The notes under the pieces are model-generated. The model ran no database searches and was not told where the DNA came from. It was given only the letters and a program-made list of their open reading frames with translations. A program made the translations under genes and the position numbers. 64,000 nucleotides of DNA, from NCBI GenBank assembly GCA_023053545.1, contig JAKZAN010000002.1, positions 2,402,375 through 2,466,374 on the forward strand, given 5' to 3'. This DNA is from Lepidurus packardi (Eukaryota > Arthropoda > Branchiopoda > Notostraca > Triopsidae). Shown one piece after another: positions 1-10,966 of the stretch. Positions within the stretch are counted from its first letter, which is position 1. Each line of letters opens with the position of its first letter.

Positions 1-119
1 TGGATGTTTTCTAGCAGCCCAACGTAAAGTATCTTCGGAAGGTGACTTGGCAATAATAAAAATACTCAACTCACTTACCGATATCCAGTGTTCATTTGTT
101 GCATAAATCCAAGCCGAAG

Positions 120-1780
120 ATGTCAGAAGCCAGCAATTTGCCTGTTGAGTGGAAGCCTTTGCACGTACCACTATTAGATGAACTCCAAGACGGTATAACT
201 AGAGTTTATGTACGCCTTATGGGCTTAGAACTTTCGGTAGAAGTTTGCACATATTAAAATACTGAGTTAGTTTACACGTGCTTATTTCACATTTCTGTAA
301 CATAGCACTGTTTGAGTCTGCTTGAGAGTGAATATATATTACTACTAATTAAGTAAGATAGGAAATGTATGATCTCTCTTAAGTCTGAATTTACTAACAA
401 ATGCAGATTAAAGTAAGAACGACCGTGGGCAAAAGTGGGCGTCAATTTGAGCGCGCCAATTTGAGGGTGAAACTACCCAACGCTATGTTAGGGGCGCAGT
501 TGAAGCCCGTTGGATGAAATTCAAATTCAATGCTTTAAAAAAAAAAAAAAATTTACATAGTTTTGGCGAAAGGTTTGCAAGAAAATTTTGCTGAGGTTGA
601 GGTAACCGTGGTCGATTGCCCCGATCTTTCCCAGCCTCCGTTCCATTTAGCGATGCCTGGTAATCAACCCCGCTTCTGACTTAGGAATCTTGTACTAAAC
701 TGGGAATATAATAGGGTTATGTGGCGAGCCCCGTTTGGCAGATATCGGAGGAGTTCCGTTTCTGATTCCCTTGGTAAAAAAAGATCGGATTTATGACTTG
801 GCACATGTCCCGAAGCTCTGTGACATGGAATCGCCCAACTTGGTTATTGGAGCTGGAGCAGGTCCTTGGCCATGGGTGGGCAAAAATTGCGAGGTATATA
901 TTGCTGCCAATGGGCAAAAAAAGGGGGAACCTTAGGTATACTTTTAGTTAATGTATTGATCTCGATTTCATACTTTCTTCTGTCAGCTTATGGCCAATCT
1001 TAAGAATGGGGACGGAAATTCTTTGGTAAACGGCACTCGCCTGGCTGCTCTTAATGACACCGATGATGCCTGTCAACTTTTGCAACCTCCCACTGAAGAA
1101 ACTCGTTGCGCTTTATTAGCCAATGTGCTGATATCCAAAGGACTACCTGGCAAGGTGTGAGTCTCCTTTATAGAATCTTATTTATAGGCTATTTATCTTC
1201 TATTCCTTTTTCTAGGTGTTGGAAATCAAGTGTACTAAGCGGACAGGCGCGGAAAACTACGTGACATGTATGCGGAAGACTCTTGCAGCCTATTATGGCG
1301 AACAACCTGTCGGTAAGGGACCAATTTTTGACAGTAAACAAGACTTATTAGGTGTATTTTGGGCCTTCTCTTTAGGTATGGGAGGCTGTTTCTTGATTGA
1401 GAAAGGTCAAGCCAAGTTTCACATCATGCCCGACTTTTCGACTACGCCACTGAAATGCGATCAGGATGTGGAGAACTGGTTGTACTTCTTTAACGCCAAA
1501 GCGCCTTTGATGTGCCTCAGTGTTTTCATTTCTCACGATCCGGTAAACTGACTCAAGTGCAACTTGTAGTGTTCCTTTATTTGAACGACTGTTTTTTTCC
1601 CAACAGGGTTTGGACCTACGTGTGGAACATTCCCATGGATTCTCAACTCACGGAGAAGGAGGTCATTACCACAAGGACGTTACTCCTGAAGAAGTGGTGT
1701 ACCGAGGCTATTACGTACCAGCTGAGCGCATTTATCGTGTTGACAAGCCTCAAGAAACACATCAAATCGGACGAGATTAA
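120..1780 (+). CDS. C11orf54-type ester hydrolase (DUF1907), 7 coding exons
   Basis: Exons at 120-192, 561-659, 715-893, 987-1154, 1216-1312, 1376-1542 and 1607-1780 join in frame to a protein of 318 residues, against 315 for human C11orf54. Family landmarks visible in order are VVDCPDL in exon 2, IGGVPFLIPLV and GAGAGPWPW in exon 3, KRTGAENYVTCMRKTL in exon 5, and the C-terminal metal-binding block HSHGFSTHGEGGHYH followed by GYYVPAERIYRVD and the ending QIGRD. The three histidines of HSH and HYH are the expected zinc ligands. The family is a nuclear/cytosolic zinc protein with esterase activity; its physiological substrate is not settled. The start at 120 gives the family's usual short leader before FHVP-like HVPLLDEL. 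Introns are 53-368 nt. The 3' end faces transgelin with about 400 bp between stop codons. Confidence 0.93.
537..551. repeat. Poly-A tract in intron 1 of the C11orf54-like gene
   Basis: Fifteen consecutive A residues sit five bases upstream of the acceptor TAG at 558-560. This is purine where a polypyrimidine tract is usual, so the acceptor is weak, but the exon phase and the protein match still support it. Confidence 0.85.
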
Positions 1781-2178
1781 TTCCGGGAGCTGGGTAATCC
1801 CCCACAACGGTCAAAGTTTTGTGCTTAGAAAAGTGATATTTTGCGGTTTAGGGTGAGGAATATCAATCAAAAGGACTTTTTTGCATGTAGAAGACAAGAT
1901 AAATAGATGTATTACAAAAACAACAGCTTTTTGTCTATTCCTTTCCTTGCTGTGCAATAATCTCTTAGAAAACATAAATCAAAAGCTAAATTGGAAGAAG
2001 ACGGGAAGTGTAAACAAGAGAGCTGGAATTTTCTCAACATGGTTCCTTTTCTTCTATCATTTTAAAGAAACAAAACAAACTAAAAACACTCGATCTTTCG
2101 GAATGGAGTGGAATGGATAGAAATCCAAAAGCGAACGGAAGATATACACCATCATCTTCGGTTTCTCTTCGTTCTTTT

Positions 2179-3924
2179 TTACATGTGTCTGGTGTTTCCA
2201 AAGTTAATACCGCTTTGATTGGCGCCTTTGTTGGAACCGTATTGAAGACTAATGACGCTATCCGAAGCTCGCAATTGCTCCTCGGAGAAATTCCGCACCT
2301 AAAAAGGAAACGCAAGAGCATAAGTATGACATGAGATGGTATAATAAACCCTCCGCAAAGGAGCTTTTACATTTTTATCGGCTTCTTTGGGTCCGATGGT
2401 GACTTTGCCATATTTTCCAACTTTGCGGCCCAGAGACTGCAAGCAGATGACAACGGAATTCAAGTTCTGACGTTCCCATAAATCGACTGTCTGGAACAAC
2501 TCTTCGGGTGGTACTCCAAACTTCCTTGCTGCTTCCAGGAAGATGTTGATGTTTTCCATGCACTTGAAGGCCATTTTGCTGGTCTGGATCTTCTTGATGC
2601 TCCCGGCTTCAATTTCATTGGCCAACCTTAGAGAGGAAAATACAAGAAAAGAAAGCAAAACATTTAGTCTCCTTTTTCTTTTTTTTTAAGGAAATCAACG
2701 TTCTTGCATACTTGCACAGCAGAGTGCCGTCCTTGAGGGTTTCGAAAAGGTTGTCGGGATCGCCTGAAGTATTGGTGGGTTCGCCAGTTAAGGCGTTGAT
2801 CCATTCCAAAACTTCGCGCGCGTGGTCTTCGCTGTATTTGCTATTTATCTACAAGGGAAATCAATGATAAGTCTCGGCTCGAAGCATGTATAATTAATTG
2901 TACGCGCACTTCACTAATAAATCGCGCCACCCCACTCATTAACCTTTGGAACCTTTCCCTTGTAAACCCCAAGCTTGCGTGCTGACGTCATCTTTCATTT
3001 CTCTTTTTTTTTGTTTTCATACACAAACCCACGAAATTTAACAGATCCTAATTATACTCCGTCCTCTCTTGTGGCGCCTCTCAAAGTGACGTCAGCAGAC
3101 AGCAACAGGAGGTTTTAGGATACCGAAAGATGCAACCACGAATTTACCTGCGAGGCTTTAAGCGAAAACCACACAGAATTTTATGAAGAATGCAAGACCG
3201 TTTTCAGGCAAGTCATGCTAAGGTTCCTGGGTTGGCTGCTTTGCTTGTCTTATGACTTACGCATGACATTACGATGCAAGCAAGAAACATTATCTGCGTT
3301 TTTCGAGTAGTATAAAGACCACCCACCCGGCCACCTCCAACGGAAATGTAATATGGGCAGGCGTTAAATGGGACGCATAAGCGAGAAGTTTACGAAACCT
3401 TATAAGCCATACTACTTGAAAGTTTATATCAGAAGTGCTTGAAAAAGCTGAAATATGTTGGGGTTCATTAAGGTGATTGACAGGCGAGATAATCACAAGG
3501 AAAGAGAGATAACAAAAGGGCAAATATGGTTTGTTAATCTTTTCGAGGTTAGGGAGCAAATATTGTTAAAAAAAATGAAAAAGAAATTGCCCATTAAACT
3601 TTCGCCAGGTGTGAACAGTCCCATGTGGCCTTGCCCTTCCTAAACATTCGCTACGCTCGAGGTCTCCCCTTTCGTCTCGTTGTCGCAAGTCTATAATTGC
3701 CGGCGAAAAATGCTCAAATGCAGTTTTGGGAGAACGACAGATGTTTCGAGCAAGGGTCCAACATCTAACGCAATACTCTAAGCCCCTCAAGGCTATAACC
3801 GCCAATAAAACTGAATTCGCAGAAGGCTAATAGTTGATAAAAAAAATACAAGGAAGTGAAGAGAATCTGTTACCTTTTGCTGAGCTTCGGCAGCGAATCC
3901 GGATTTGGTAGCACGAGTAGCCAT
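2179..3924 (-). CDS. Transgelin / muscle protein 20-like calponin, 4 coding exons
   Basis: Minus-strand exons 3874-3924, 2712-2848, 2371-2626 and 2179-2298 join in frame to 187 residues, the usual size of Mp20/transgelin. A single type-3 calponin-homology domain covers about residues 20-130, with EVLEWINALTG, the LKDGTLLCK and IKKIQ motifs, MENINIFLEAARKFGV and DLWERQNLNSVV. One C-terminal calponin-like repeat follows (VISLQYGSNKGANQSG, then INFGNTRHM). These proteins bind F-actin and are abundant in arthropod muscle. The first exon encodes only 17 residues (MATRATKSGFAAEAQQK) and is followed by a 1,025-nt intron, by far the longest in the gene. The intron and upstream flank carry palindromic CRE sites, listed separately. 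Transgelin and Mp20 orthology are not separable by eye. Confidence 0.95.
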
Positions 3925-4124
3925 TGTATAGAAGTAAGAGGTTCACTTAAGTGTTTTCGCAACAAAATATTAACTCCCAGCGAGCAAGAATATGACAATG
4001 TGTAGTATACGTCCGTTCCCGCTCTAAACTTGGTGAAGAGTGCGGCTTCCACAGCAAACTTTCTCTGTCCAATGTTCAGTATTCGTTTGCGCCGTTCTGA
4101 AGTTCAGCTCTCGACGGCCCGCAA

Positions 4125-4370
4125 TCTATAAGGATGAGATAGTCACGTGACACACCCAAACTGACGTCAGGGTTTGTAAATGTAGCGCTGAGCTGTTCCA
4201 CCGCTGTTCTGTACAGCCCAAATTCGTGCTGGAAGTGTAGAGAATAGGAGAGAGAAAGAGAGACAGAGAGAAAAAAAAAGAAATGGAAAGAGAGAGAAAG
4301 ATCGAGAGATGCTGGGTCTTTCTACGCTCACGATAACAGAGGGAACTGAGTAAGCCTTGGCCTTATTTGG
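4125..4370 (-). promoter_or_regulatory. Transgelin upstream region: CArG box, GAGA tract, CRE, E-box, TATA-like site
   Basis: About 200-450 bp upstream of the transgelin start codon lie, in order away from the gene: a TATA-like CTTATAGA (minus strand, 4132-4125), a palindromic E-box CACGTG (4144-4149), a full CRE TGACGTCA (4162-4169), a long GA-rich tract (4229-4311) and a perfect CArG box CCTTATTTGG (4361-4370). In vertebrates SM22-alpha/transgelin is a classic SRF target through CArG boxes, so this arrangement is plausible for a muscle promoter. Function is inferred from motif identity and position only. Confidence 0.5.
4229..4311. repeat. GA-rich purine tract (GAGA-type)
   Basis: Nearly uninterrupted purines on the plus strand with many GAGAGA/AGAGAG units and an A9 run. 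In arthropods such tracts bind GAGA factor at open promoters. It lies about 300 bp upstream of the transgelin start. Confidence 0.7.
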
Positions 4371-4399
4371 GCAATCCCACGGACGGCATACAAGGTTTG

Positions 4400-6149
4400 C
4401 AAAATGCAAATGAGAAACGAACGACCTTTTCTTGTGTGTATATATACGGTGGTGTGAGCCGTATACGCATAGATACTATAGAGAATGCCACAAAGATGTC
4501 TGGCATCCTTGGAAGCCATCCTGGTGAGTATACGCCGTTAAATTGTCTTTCGACTAGTGGAAATAAAGGCTATATACGTAACAAGATGCCAAGAGCTAAT
4601 GAAAAATACTTGGACTAATGAGATCTGATATGAATACCGCAGCTGGCCGCAAAGCAGCAAACGAGACTTGTGTGAGGACAGGGTGATTCAATTCGCCGGA
4701 GCACAAAAACGCCCGACACATTGCCTGACAAATTGTCAGGATAGGGCTCAATGGCATTTCACACATGGTATCCCAAACGCGCAAAAACGGGTAGTTTAAT
4801 GCAGTTAACCGGTTAGCTTGATTTGAGAGCTCGGTATGAATTGTTTTATCAACCGAAGAAAACATCCATTGTTCAGGACGGAGTCTGGGATCCCATATTT
4901 AGCGCTCTGTGTTGATCTCGTATAATGCCCAACAGTTGTCTAATCGCCTTATTGTATGGAAAATATGGTAAACTTCTTGATTCTAAAAACCGGTCTAGTA
5001 CGTGAGTCAGAGATTTGAGCCTCACCTTGTGTTTAAATTTGTCCTTTTAAGGCCAAAGAGGGAATCCCACCTCCACGATATTGCATTCGATTTGGCTTTG
5101 ACACGTTACTAACATTCTGGAGACCCATTTCCTCCGCTCCATTTTTTTGCCCAGTTGCTAAGAATCCGCTTTGCTCAACCAGTTCCGGTTATACGGAACC
5201 CCCCCACACCCTTTGATAATCGGTGGAACCAACTGGGGGCGATATAAAGCAATGAATGTACATGTTTAGGCTAAATTGAAGGAATGTTTTATTTCCAAAC
5301 GACTTTCATGATAAATGGTATAAACTTAATATTGGAGGTAACAAACCGAGCACTTTACTGCTGCTGGAATTATTCTTAGCTGCAGACGTGCAATTTGAAA
5401 GCACGCTAGGACCCATAAATACTTCCAGGTAAGCATATGGTCATGCCAAGAGTCAGTAGGTCAGGGATGCGTGCTTACTCGTTTCCAAGCGACACAGGTA
5501 CATAACACACAGGTCTATGCTCCCTTTGCCGAGGATTGGGTCAGGGACAATAGTCGATTCAAGCATTCCAAGGAGTCTGTTCAAAAGCTTTCGAAAGCTT
5601 CCCAAACACGGAAAGAATGAGCCTCATAAACTTTGAAGACATAATTCAGCTTGATCACACTGAGCTGACAGTAATGGCAGCGACCTTCTTGGCGACATTG
5701 AAACATGGATATGACATGAGCATATGATGATTCGGGATACCATTTGGATCAGACCGTTCTTCTAGCAGAAGACAGTCCGATTTCTTGCGTCAGTCCGGCA
5801 GACTGCAACAACAGTGTCATATTAAACACTAAATCTAGTCATACGAATTACTTGAAAAAAATCGAAATGTATTTACGCTTGTCGTATTGAGGTAGTGCGT
5901 GTAGCAGTGCGGGAAAATGATGCTTGCAGGGGCGTAGGTCCCACGAAATGTTGTTGGCGTCGGTGACCGCATTTCCCGTGTTTGTCCTTTACACGCGACG
6001 AGCAAATGGCTAGATAAAATGATCTGAGTAGTGAAAAAAAAGGTAGTGGCATGAATACAATAGTACCAAGAGAGCCACTTAGGAAAATGGAATTTGAATT
6101 TTTTTGTCATTTCCCTGAGAAGGTAAAAAAAAAATATTGCCGGAGAACT
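4400..6149. other. Intergenic region with no supported gene
   Basis: No exon with recognisable protein similarity was found on either strand. Open frames here are short and lack family motifs. Parts of 5453-6114 could hold the missing last exon of the class A GPCR (see that entry). A CArG-like sequence with one mismatch occurs near 4893. Confidence 0.6.
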
Positions 6150-9100
6150 TTACTTGCGGAAGTGTTTGGAAACGAAAGCATAGACGACTGGATCCAAACA
6201 AGAATTTATGTACGCCATGAGATGGAAAGCGGTGCGCATATGCTTCAAAAAGCCTACACGGGGCACCGGAAGGCGCTCGAAAGCAGTTAACACGTGGTCC
6301 ATCAATAATGGAGTCCAGCAGACGATGAACAAAACAACAACTGCTACTAGCATGTATATGACCTAGTAAAAAAGAGAAGAAAAGAAATGATGCAAAAAGT
6401 AAAAGGTCTAGACAGTTATTATTTCTCATGAGAAACAATGAAGCTATGAGCAGAATTGGTCTAGTTACCTGGCGGACTGTGTCTTTCTCTAATTGAGAAC
6501 GAGGGACAGTGGCGAACTTGGGATCGACAGGAAACTCGATCTGGCCATGTCTACTGTTATAGCAAGAATTAGAAGTAAATTCGTGTTCCGTCATTCACTA
6601 GCCATATTAGAGGTCTAGATAACCATTACAAAACTAGAGGAGAGAGCCTAGAAAACCAACAGAATGGACTAATCTAATTCTAGTCTAGTCCACTTCCACA
6701 GTTCCAGGCTTAAAATTTAGGTACAACACTTCAGCTAACACAACAGAAATTACCGATGAGTCATAGTGTTCCGTTGTTTTAAGACAGTCCATATTTCAAG
6801 TCCAATAGCCCCATATGCTCCTGCCATGATTGTAGAAGGGATCACAAGTACGATCAAAAGCATATATAACTCGTGTGCTTTCCACAACTCGGATTCCTTG
6901 AAGTCTCGGACACACCAGTAAGCTTTTCGTCTATCGCCCACCTCCAATTCTGTCTGTGAATATACCAAAGCAACAACAGGTATTACTCCCCGGCTTCGAA
7001 AAGAATAGAAGTAGACAAAGAAGGCTCATTACTATACAATGTCAAACCCCATATACCCCCCCCCCCCCCCAGAATCTAAAAACAACGCCAACGCATTGCC
7101 ATAGCGTTGATTGCTGGCTGCCAGGGAAAATATTTTCGAACAAAAAGAAAGGCAAAGTCTTCGCTTTTACTTCTCTCTTTAAAAAAACATTCAATAAGTC
7201 ACACTAAGTTGGTATAATGTCCCTGTATAAGGCCAGCTTCTTTCTTGTCGGCTCATAGCGGGGTTCTAATTGAATCGTTAGGTCTTCAGGTCCGTATATC
7301 TGGACGTTTTAAGACCACATGGAACTTAACTTAAGTTGTCCAAACTAGAAAACCTTCATCACAGCACATGAAATGAAGATTGCAACCAAGTTCTCTCTTC
7401 CCGTAACCAAACTTGTTCTAACAACGTGAACAAAGAAAAGTTTGCCAGAAAATGAGCGCCGTTTGTTGTCGGAGCGCTACGGTATAAGTAGTTAGGTTTC
7501 CTTCTTTTGTGCTATACGGAAATTAAGATTTTCCACGGCTGCTTTCATTAACTTCTACGGAGGAATCTACCTTCATGAAGAATCTTAAGAAATGTCGCTT
7601 CTCAACACAGTACAGTAGCATGTACACTTTTAATACGCTAGATATAGGGGTTTCGCTCCATGTGTTTATTACTGCCAAAAAAGAAATGGACAAACAACCA
7701 TAACGCAGTTGCAAAAGCTCGTGAACAGAGAAGATAATCATGACGACAGCCAGAAAGGAAATAAATAGAGGCAAATGCAGGTTTTTCATTACCTGAATGA
7801 TAAGGGTAGGTAGAGCTAGTACAAAAGCAGCAATCCACGTAAAGATGATGACTTTCTTCGCTTGGCTTATAGTGCATAAATACTGGGCTTTGATGGGATG
7901 CACAATAGCGTAATATCTATAAAAAGACACAAATAAGAAAAAAACAAAGACCAGAACCAGGATTAGTTTCCAATTACACACGACTGTCCGATATTCCCCT
8001 TTCCCGTCAAAAAGGTAAAAAGCTACGCCCGTATACCGCATTTCATCCACTATGATAAAGGAGGAAATGAAATTTACCAAGTAACCAACCTTACCACTCA
8101 TCTGTGTGTGCTCACAGAAACTAAAGTTTATTCGACACACAAATAGGTGAGAAAACGAGAAAAATGCACCTAAAGTGCTGACAAGACATAGGATAAAAAT
8201 ATAGGACAGTGGTAAGATGATTTTTTTCGCTAAACCTTATGCCGTTGGTATATTACAGCTCTTATAGACCTAGGATAGTACAAAGGGTCTTTGTCTTCCT
8301 TATTTATTAGCCGGGTGCAAGGGAAACTCATTTTGGCGCAGTTTGACAATCAAGCACGCACTGCAAGTCTCTCTTATTTATTGACCATAAGGCTTAATTT
8401 TAGTAAAGCGGAGCATTTATTGACTTGTTGAAAGTCAACAGTACATCACTGACCGTAAAAGTGTAGGATTTTCTCTCCAGATGTTCTTGCATAAGGCGGG
8501 AAAAGCCAAGAAGAGTTGCGAAGTCTTGTGGTAAATTAATACCTATAGTTACCATCGAAGTACGAAAGAAGACCCCGGTACGGAAGCTTTTGGCACATGC
8601 TTTCTTTTCTTTTCTAGAATTGACAAAAGAAAAGCTCCCAAAAGAGCTCCAGCTATATAACGAGCAACCTATCCGAAGAGTACCGTCAAGAAATGACATG
8701 GATCCCGACATTTAGACCTTAGCTTGATGGAAAGAAAGAATCCAAGGCGGCCGACGTAAAAGCAATCTCTTTAGATTTCAGGAAGGTGATTTTAAGTAAA
8801 TCAGGTTTGTGGCTATGGAGATAAGTTTTAAAGATATATTTAACTTTACCTTTCTACGGACATGCTTGTCAACGTGAGAACGGAGCAAATCGCTGAGAGA
8901 TTCTGCAGATAATGCACTCCTTTGCAAACATACGGGCCCAGCGTCCAAGTATAGGAAAACAGTTTAGCGACCTGTGAAAAGACGTGAAAAACAAGTAAAA
9001 AAGGAATTAGAGCAACTGATGTGTTCATATAGTCTTCCGTTGCCTGGTACGAAACATATAAGCGCAAATACTGCATGTCAACAGTGATTAAATTGCTGTT

Positions 9101-10139
9101 CCAGCTCCCTCTAATGTGTATACCTTGTACTCTTCAAACGCGACACCTTGGATTTCCCAACTCTCTACAGCAGTTCAATGAAAAAGCAATAATTCGATCA
9201 AAGCTTGAACTTTTCTTCCCAACAGCCTGACATTTCGAGAAGAACGACATTGCCAAGATAGGTTTCTTCACAGTTGTGTAGCCTTTGCTCCTACCGTGAT
9301 ATTCTTTAGCTCGCTACATTAAACCGAGACTATCAACGTTCATTGTTCGGCAGTAATTGCAGATCTTTTTTTTTTCTTTACATGTTCCTAGATCCATCAT
9401 TGAGATGAAGGTGCCCTCGTCTTGTAATCGTCATTTCTTTTAACATAAAACCCCACCACTGCTTTTGACACTAAGATGCGGGCGAAGTCAACAGCGGAAA
9501 TGGTTCATTATGCTGCAGAAATCTCTGAGCTAACTTTTTTTTTAAACCAAAAGCATCAGATCGAACTCTTTCACCCCGCTTTCCAGCACCGTGAAAGCCA
9601 GTCTATAATCAGGTACATCCATCCTGGTCTAGGAGTACCTTCTAAAAACACCTTTCTCAATCTCCATTTCATCTCAATTCTGCGTCGGAAAACTCAATCC
9701 ATTTCCGCACCAGCTCAAAAGCTAGACCCTTTAAGTTAATACACGCAGGCCTTTGGAGATAAGAGTAGAGGTAAAAGGGCTTTCGCCCTGTAGCGCGACA
9801 GAAATGAAATAATCAGCAGAGTTCAAAGAAACCCCAGGCTAGTATAAAGGAATGAAGCAGATTATAAGGAACGATACTTACATTCACAGGTATGCAGATG
9901 AGAACAAAGAGTAAGTCAGCCGAAGCCAAACTCACGAGGAAGATATTCGTGATGGTCTTCATTCTCCGGTGTTGTACAATGGTAATTATGACGAGAACAT
10001 TCCCCACGAGTCCAATGATAAGTACAAGCCCGTACACCGTGGCTACCGGCACCAATTCACTCCAATCGTACTGCTGGAACGCTTCATCAATATCGTACTC
10101 GTAGTCGTCATTAGCACTCCCATTAACAGACACTTCCAT
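6150..10139 (-). CDS. Class A (rhodopsin-family) neuropeptide-type GPCR; C-terminal exon unresolved
   Basis: Minus-strand exons 9882-10139, 8850-8971, 7793-7916, 6754-6953, 6469-6553 and 6154-6362 join in frame and give all seven helices: TM1 with GNVLV, TM2 with SLASADLLF, the ECL1 W and TM3 Cys, an ERYYAIVHP motif (DRY variant) after TM3, W in TM4, ECL2 Cys in AYWCVRDF, the TM5 Pro, CWTP in TM6 and NSCLDPVVY in TM7. HPIKAQYLCT resembles TRH-receptor ICL2; the whole looks like the arthropod gastrin/CCK- or TRH-like orphan group, so the ligand is unknown. Introns are long here (about 100-1,200 nt). After HFRK an in-frame TAA occurs at once, but CGCAA|GTAAAG is also a good donor, so a further tail exon is likely. 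The start at 10139 precedes an NGS sequon; an upstream in-frame ATG at 10190 is possible. Confidence 0.87.
7056..7070. repeat. C15 homopolymer in GPCR intron
   Basis: Fifteen consecutive C on the plus strand inside the intron 6954-7792, so the minus-strand transcript would carry G15. A second tract of exactly the same length is at 15025-15039. Confidence 0.9.
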
Positions 10140-10965
10140 GGTTGAAGGCTTTCGAAAGCTTAAACAACGTATACGCCTTCTGTGGTTCAAAAATGCCCTA
10201 ATCGTCGCAGTTTAGGAAAAGCGACTGTACGTCAGGAACTCTAGTTCGCTTCTTGCTACTTCTGAATGTCCGAATGTCTACCAACCGAACTTCCGCGAAC
10301 GTATGTGTTCCCCCATTGAAGCTGGCGGCGCAACCGCCTTGGCAATGGCATACTCTTCTACTCTCTTCGCTGTGAAGAAGACTTTGGAATTCTCCAAAAC
10401 CCTGAGCCCTTCCCACAGAAAAAAAAAGAAGAAAATCCCCAACACCCAATGCGTCGTTCTGGACACAATCTGCATCCCTAATGCTTGACAAATAAACGCG
10501 CCAGAAATAGCAAACCGATGGTTGTAAACGAAAAACAGAAAAAGGTAGATTTTTATAAAAAGAATTGGGCACGGCAAATCCCTAATTTCAAACTCTTCAA
10601 ACGAGCTATAAGGCAGTAAAGGTCTCTTGTTTAGCGAAAAATGGGTAGTAATCTACTCACTGCAGATGCATTTTTACCAAACCGCGACGACTCGACGCTC
10701 CTCCAAAAGAAGTCCAGGAGACACGTAAAAACGTCTCTGTCCACGAAAGTAAACTAAAGGAAGGCGGGCGAAAACAAAGACGAAGTTACCTGTCAATTTA
10801 TCTTGACGAAGCGGAATGGGATTAGAACAAAAAGTAATCCAAAACAAGAAAAAACTACCCTTTGGGGTGCACGAAAAAGTAAGAATAACTGCTCAATGTT
10901 AAGGATTCGGGATATATTTCGTTCGCCAAAATTACAAAACAAAGCTAAAAAAAGGTTATTTTTAT
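10140..10965. other. Region between the GPCR start and the URB1 stop
   Basis: The part just above 10140 probably contains GPCR 5' UTR and promoter, and the part just below 10966 the URB1 3' UTR. I see no further coding sequence; the short minus-strand open frames around 10278-10577 have no recognisable motif. Confidence 0.55.
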
Positions 10966-10966
10966 T
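10961..10966 (-). terminator. URB1 poly(A) signal AATAAA overlapping the stop codon
   Basis: On the minus strand the URB1 stop TGA (10968-10966) runs directly into AATAAA (10966-10961), sharing one A. If used, the 3' UTR would be only a few tens of bases. Confidence 0.5.

Noticed and set aside
4596-4865. 89-codon minus-strand open frame upstream of transgelin
   Set aside because: No homology visible and no splice context linking it to the GPCR or to transgelin.
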